Position numbers and translations under genes: made by a program. Positions 60,784-64,000 of a stretch of DNA of 64,000 nucleotides are shown here, piece by piece (positions within the stretch are counted from its first letter, which is position 1; each line of letters begins with the position of its first letter). The notes beneath the pieces were generated by a model. The model saw only the letters and a program-made list of their open reading frames with translations. It ran no database searches and had not been told where the DNA came from. This stretch comes from Daejeonella lutea (GTDB lineage Bacteria > Bacteroidota > Bacteroidia > Sphingobacteriales > Sphingobacteriaceae): the NCBI RefSeq assembly GCF_900168015.1, contig NZ_FUYR01000002.1, positions 950,932 to 1,014,931 on the forward strand. Reading direction: 5' to 3'.

Positions 60784-62087
60784 TGTAAGGCGGGAATTAA
60801 CTCCAGTATCTCCTGAATAGGCATCATTTTTTGATCAGCCTCAGAAGAACGCTGGTATTTGAGGATGGTTTCCGCCGTATTTACCATGGCAGGATATGCA
60901 GTTCTCAAAAGCTGATTTGCGTAGATCACTACGTTAATCCCATGGGCCGAAAGTGTATCTTCAGTAATATCATTATAGCTGCTGGGCACCGCGACCAGGG
61001 GTTTGCGATTCGGAAGATCGTTATAAAGCTTGCAAAATGCGAACACATCCTCAGCGGTTTTGCTCTTGCTATGTATCATTATGCCATCAGCGCCGGCTTC
61101 CAGAAATGCCTTTGCACGTATGAGGGCATCTTTCACCCCCTTTCCAAGGATCAGGCTTTCTATACGTGCGATGATCATAAAATCAGGGGTAGCCTGAACT
61201 CTTTTCCCGGTTTTAATTTTGTCGCAGAAGTTTTCAATGCTGTCCTGTGTCTGATTAGCGTCAGTCCCGAAGAGTGAATTCCTTTTCAGCCCCGTTTTAT
61301 CTTCGATAACCACTGCCGAAACTCCCAGACGCTCCAGGGTTTTGACGGTAAAGGCAAAATGTTCGGGCTTGCCTCCGGTGTCTCCATCATAAACTATCGG
61401 TTTAGTGGTAACTTCCAGGATGTCATTCAAAGTGACAATTCTTGATGTAACATCGACAGCCTCTATGTCCGGCTTTCCTTTTGCAGTTGAGTCGGTAAGG
61501 CTGCTCGCCCACATACCGTCAAACTCCCTTCGTCCGTTATCGGTATTAATATAAATTTTTTCTACGATCAGCCCGGTAATTCCATTATGGGCTTCAAGTA
61601 AGCGCACTATTTTTTTTGATTCAATTAATCTCCTTAAAGTTTTAAGCCTGACTTCCGGCGTTGTGCCAATTTCCTTTAGGGCTTCATTCAGTTTAGTTGA
61701 AGATATACCGTCTGTATAAGGTATCTCAACTAACTGGCCGCCCCATAATTTCAAAGTGTCAATAACCCGCTGCCGTGTTTGTGACTGAACCCCTTCCTTC
61801 CAGTCGTCTCCATGGACCACAAAGTCTGGCCTTATATGCTCCAGATTGGATACATAATCTAAAGTTGCCTGAGGGACTACGCGGCTTACTCCTTTAATGT
61901 TTTTTATCACTTCTTTTCTTTGCTCGAATGTCATATGGGGCAAACGTTTGTAACTAGCTATGGCTTTATCCGTAAGTAGGCCAACAGTTACACTTCCCAA
62001 TTCCCTGGCTTTCTTTATAATGTTTAAATGGCCGGGGTGAATAAGATCTGCGCTCATGCCGACATAAACTATCTTTTTGGAGGTCAT
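60780..62087 (-). CDS. aepX: Cytidylyltransferase-PEP mutase fusion protein
   Basis: A 435-residue two-domain protein. Residues 1-135 are a TagD/HxGH cytidylyltransferase-like domain (HPGH at 17-20, DGISST at 126-131). Residues about 170-435 are phosphoenolpyruvate mutase, with [10 protein letters not shown] near 191-200, YDGDTGG near 233-239 and the catalytic loop [10 protein letters not shown] at 262-271. The mutase rearranges PEP to phosphonopyruvate. The first domain suggests CTP-dependent activation of a later phosphonate, so one polypeptide may catalyse the first and a late step. It is the first gene of the minus-strand cluster. Confidence 0.92.
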   Translation of the reverse strand: MTSKKIVYVGMSADLIHPGHLNIIKKARELGSVTVGLLTDKAIASYKRLPHMTFEQRKEVIKNIKGVSRVVPQATLDYVSNLEHIRPDFVVHGDDWKEGVQSQTRQRVIDTLKLWGGQLVEIPYTDGISSTKLNEALKEIGTTPEVRLKTLRRLIESKKIVRLLEAHNGITGLIVEKIYINTDNGRREFDGMWASSLTDSTAKGKPDIEAVDVTSRIVTLNDILEVTTKPIVYDGDTGGKPEHFAFTVKTLERLGVSAVVIEDKTGLKRNSLFGTDANQTQDSIENFCDKIKTGKRVQATPDFMIIARIESLILGKGVKDALIRAKAFLEAGADGIMIHSKSKTAEDVFAFCKLYNDLPNRKPLVAVPSSYNDITEDTLSAHGINVVIYANQLLRTAYPAMVNTAETILKYQRSSEADQKMMPIQEILELIPALQ

Positions 62088-62445
62088 ATTTTAATTAAGT
62101 TCTAGAAGATTGATCGCAACGCCTAATTGATTAGAGCAGGAAAATTAAAAGAAACAAATCATTTCTAATAATAGGGATTCTGTAATATCCATGCATCTCT
62201 AAATATACTATTATATACGCATGTTAGCTTTTCATTTCCAAGCTGGAAATTCCTGAGGTTTTTTCAAATATAATTATTGCTATGCAGGAAGGAACCTAAG
62301 CAATTCAGGTGAAAGCTGTCCGCAAATTGAAGTAACTCTAACCCTGTGGAAGCAACAAAAGAGATGCAATTTTTTAGCTAGCCATTTTTTGAATATTTTA
62401 CCCATCTTTAGAACCCGAATATTACAATTTACGCTTCTCATTTTA
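62088..62445. other. Divergent intergenic region between aepX and the glycosyltransferase
   Basis: About 358 AT-rich bases with no supported gene. It should hold divergent promoters. A TATATTTA at 62198-62205 on the minus strand is one mismatch from TAnnTTTG, but no convincing -33 box was found. The minus-strand frame 62280-62465 looks random. Confidence 0.4.
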
Positions 62446-63138
62446 ATGAACGATAGTTTGAGCATATTTATGCCTTTTTTTAATGATGCCGGTACGGTTA
62501 AAAGGATGATAAGCGATGCCTTTTATTACGGAAAAAAAGTTACCGATGATCTTGAAGTTATTGCTGTTAATGATGGGAGCACAGATCATACGCTAAAGGA
62601 GTTGAAGCGAATTCGGAAGGAATACCCAAGCCTGAAGATCATTTTCCATAAGCGGAACAGGGGGTATGGCGGTGCTTTACGATCAGGAATGGCACACTCA
62701 ACTAAAAAATGGGTTTTTTATACTGATGGTGACGCCCAGTATCATTTGGATGAGCTTGAAAAACTCTGGAACTTGAGGGCTGGAGCCGATCTCGTTAACG
62801 GCTTTAAACTAAACCGTTCGGATAGTGTGATTCGAAAGATTGTCGGGTCATTGTATTCAAAAGCTATTAAGCGCACCTTTGGAACTCCCTTAACAGACGT
62901 GGATTGCGATTTTCGTTTAATCAACGGAGATATCCTGCGCTCACTTGACCTTAGTTGTAACAGTGGAGCAATAACTGTAGAGCTGGTGAAAAAAATGTAT
63001 CAGAAAACGGATAGATTTAAGGAAGTTGGTGTAAATCACTATTCCCGTGAGTATGGAAAGTCGACATTCTTTACTGCTGGCAATATATGGCGGACTATCT
63101 ATGACGAATTTTACCTGTTGAAGGAATTTAAAACATAA
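62446..63138 (+). CDS. Glycosyltransferase family 2 (dolichol/polyprenol-phosphate mannosyltransferase-like)
   Basis: From ATG 62446 it has 230 residues; the extension to 62389 is not family-like. The GT2 fold shows SIFMPFFNDAGTVKRM, the nucleotide-sugar Asp in VIAVNDGSTDHTL, and the DxD motif in VFYTDGDAQYHLDE; HKRNRGYGGALRSGM resembles DPM1-like enzymes. It probably loads a sugar onto undecaprenyl phosphate for use by the membrane glycosyltransferase encoded 11 bases downstream. No membrane segment is present. Confidence 0.9.
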   Translation: MNDSLSIFMPFFNDAGTVKRMISDAFYYGKKVTDDLEVIAVNDGSTDHTLKELKRIRKEYPSLKIIFHKRNRGYGGALRSGMAHSTKKWVFYTDGDAQYHLDELEKLWNLRAGADLVNGFKLNRSDSVIRKIVGSLYSKAIKRTFGTPLTDVDCDFRLINGDILRSLDLSCNSGAITVELVKKMYQKTDRFKEVGVNHYSREYGKSTFFTAGNIWRTIYDEFYLLKEFKT

Positions 63139-63149
63139 AGGCGTTCTCA

Positions 63150-64000
63150 ATGATATATCTTAAGGGGGTTTTGAAACAACCCGTCCTCCACTTAATTCTC
63201 ATATTTGCGATATCACGCCTAATGATTTTTGTGATCGGAGCCTTAAGTTATTCCATGTTCCCGGAGCATGGGCAAGTCGCGCAAAAACGAAGTCTCACCG
63301 AAATTCTGGATATTCCTGCAATTTGGGACAGGCTGGATTCGGGATGGTATGAAAAGCTGGCAGAAGAGGGCTACCCAAAACGGCCATTCACAGAAACCGA
63401 ACAAGAAACATGGGGTTTTATGCCCTTATACCCGCTCTTAATTGCACTTGCATCTAAAATTTCCGGATTAAGCCTGTTTTCAAGCGGCTTATTGATTTCA
63501 AATATTTGCACATTGTTTGGGCTTTTTTGGTTTTATCGCCTGGTCCAGGAAAAGTATGAGTTGGGAATAGAGTCGGCAGGGTTGGTAATGATATCAGCAG
63601 GAAGCTTTTTCCTAAGTATAGTGTATTCGGAAGGGCTGTTCTTTATGCTGAGTGCCCTGGTGTTTTACCTGACGTTTGCAAAGCGTTTTGGATGGGCGCT
63701 CATTATTGCAGGCCTCGCATCTGTAACAAGAATTCAGGGGTGCCTTTTATTTATCATTCCTGGACTTGAACTAATGATTAATCACCGGAAACAGATTGTT
63801 CGATATCTTCCGGCCGGGTTTATTTCGATCCTGCCTATGGCATTTCTGATGATATACCTTGCAAGGACTTGCGGGGAACCACTTGCTTTTATCAAGATCC
63901 AAACCGCATGGGGAAGTTCCGACCTGTTTCCGCTACAAGGATTCCTCAGTTTGTTTAGTGGGGTACGACCGGGAGGGACCTGGACACACGCCTGTTTCTG
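63150..64000 (+). CDS. Integral-membrane mannosyltransferase-like protein (GT-C/PIG-V type), partial
   Basis: The frame starts at ATG 63150 and stays open to the window edge (283 complete codons). It has many hydrophobic helices (for example LILIFAISRLMIFVIGAL). The motif IWDRLDSGWYEKLAEEGYP resembles the RWDSxxY..IA..GY loop of PIG-V-like lipid-linked sugar transferases. VYSEGLFFMLSALVFYL and ASVTRIQG are also typical. It likely uses the polyprenyl-phosphate sugar made by the preceding GT2 enzyme. The C-terminal part is outside the window. Confidence 0.85.
   Translation, partial: MIYLKGVLKQPVLHLILIFAISRLMIFVIGALSYSMFPEHGQVAQKRSLTEILDIPAIWDRLDSGWYEKLAEEGYPKRPFTETEQETWGFMPLYPLLIALASKISGLSLFSSGLLISNICTLFGLFWFYRLVQEKYELGIESAGLVMISAGSFFLSIVYSEGLFFMLSALVFYLTFAKRFGWALIIAGLASVTRIQGCLLFIIPGLELMINHRKQIVRYLPAGFISILPMAFLMIYLARTCGEPLAFIKIQTAWGSSDLFPLQGFLSLFSGVRPGGTWTHACF

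Overview
This window looks like a chromosomal segment of a Bacteroidota, most likely Sphingobacteriaceae (Pedobacter-like). The evidence is a PorP/SprF-type outer-membrane protein, an MG2/TonB-plug protein without a barrel, two DUF6266 proteins, LptE, DUF3810 and CvfB family members, candidate TAnnTTTG promoter boxes, and few strong Shine-Dalgarno sites. No rRNA, complete tRNA, CRISPR array or intact insertion sequence was seen.

Layout. 1-5.6 kb: tail of an MFS sugar-acid transporter, a Gfo/Idh/MocA oxidoreductase, an ABC exporter coupled to a DUF3810 membrane metallopeptidase, and a MaoC-like hydratase. 5.6-19.2 kb: thioredoxin, a six-PAS soluble histidine kinase, a TetA-like MFS exporter, a glucosaminidase, CvfB, a Cu/Zn superoxide dismutase lipoprotein, a B12-type radical SAM protein, an M28 peptidase and a CBM9-like protein. 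19.3-27.2 kb: one minus-strand operon encoding reductive pyrimidine catabolism from uracil/thymine to acyl-CoA (MmsA, class III aminotransferase, dihydropyrimidinase, beta-ureidopropionase-like nitrilase, PreT, PreA). 27.4-36.2 kb: PorP/SprF, ClpS, RidA, SDR, enoyl-CoA hydratase, MG2/plug protein, Dcd, Sfp-type transferase, LipB and an SGNH lipoprotein. 36.4-46.9 kb: core genes groEL/groES, secG, lptE, a sigma-54 activator, miaB, an AsmA-like protein and ilvE.

46.9-53.7 kb is an accessory, repeat-rich island. It carries three small XRE-like regulators, an excisionase-like HTH protein, two divergent DUF6266 proteins, a small holin-like membrane protein and a CHAP amidase. Around and inside these genes lie short arrays of degenerate tandem repeats with a strict 7-base period but a different sequence at each site. 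Similar arrays lie between mmsA and the aminotransferase gene, beside groEL, and between groES and groEL, where one forms a 23-bp hairpin.

53.7-64 kb is a surface-polymer region: rfbA, then seven minus-strand genes, then two plus-strand glycosyltransferases. The minus-strand genes encode a cytidylyltransferase/PEP mutase fusion, phosphonopyruvate decarboxylase, a phosphonoacetaldehyde reductase, a TylF-like methyltransferase, a TagB/TagF-like CDP-polyol phosphotransferase, a membrane sulfatase-fold protein and a 53-residue membrane microprotein. Together they suggest synthesis, CTP activation and transfer of 2-hydroxyethylphosphonate (or a relative) onto a surface glycan or lipid. I consider this the best candidate for an undescribed system in the window.
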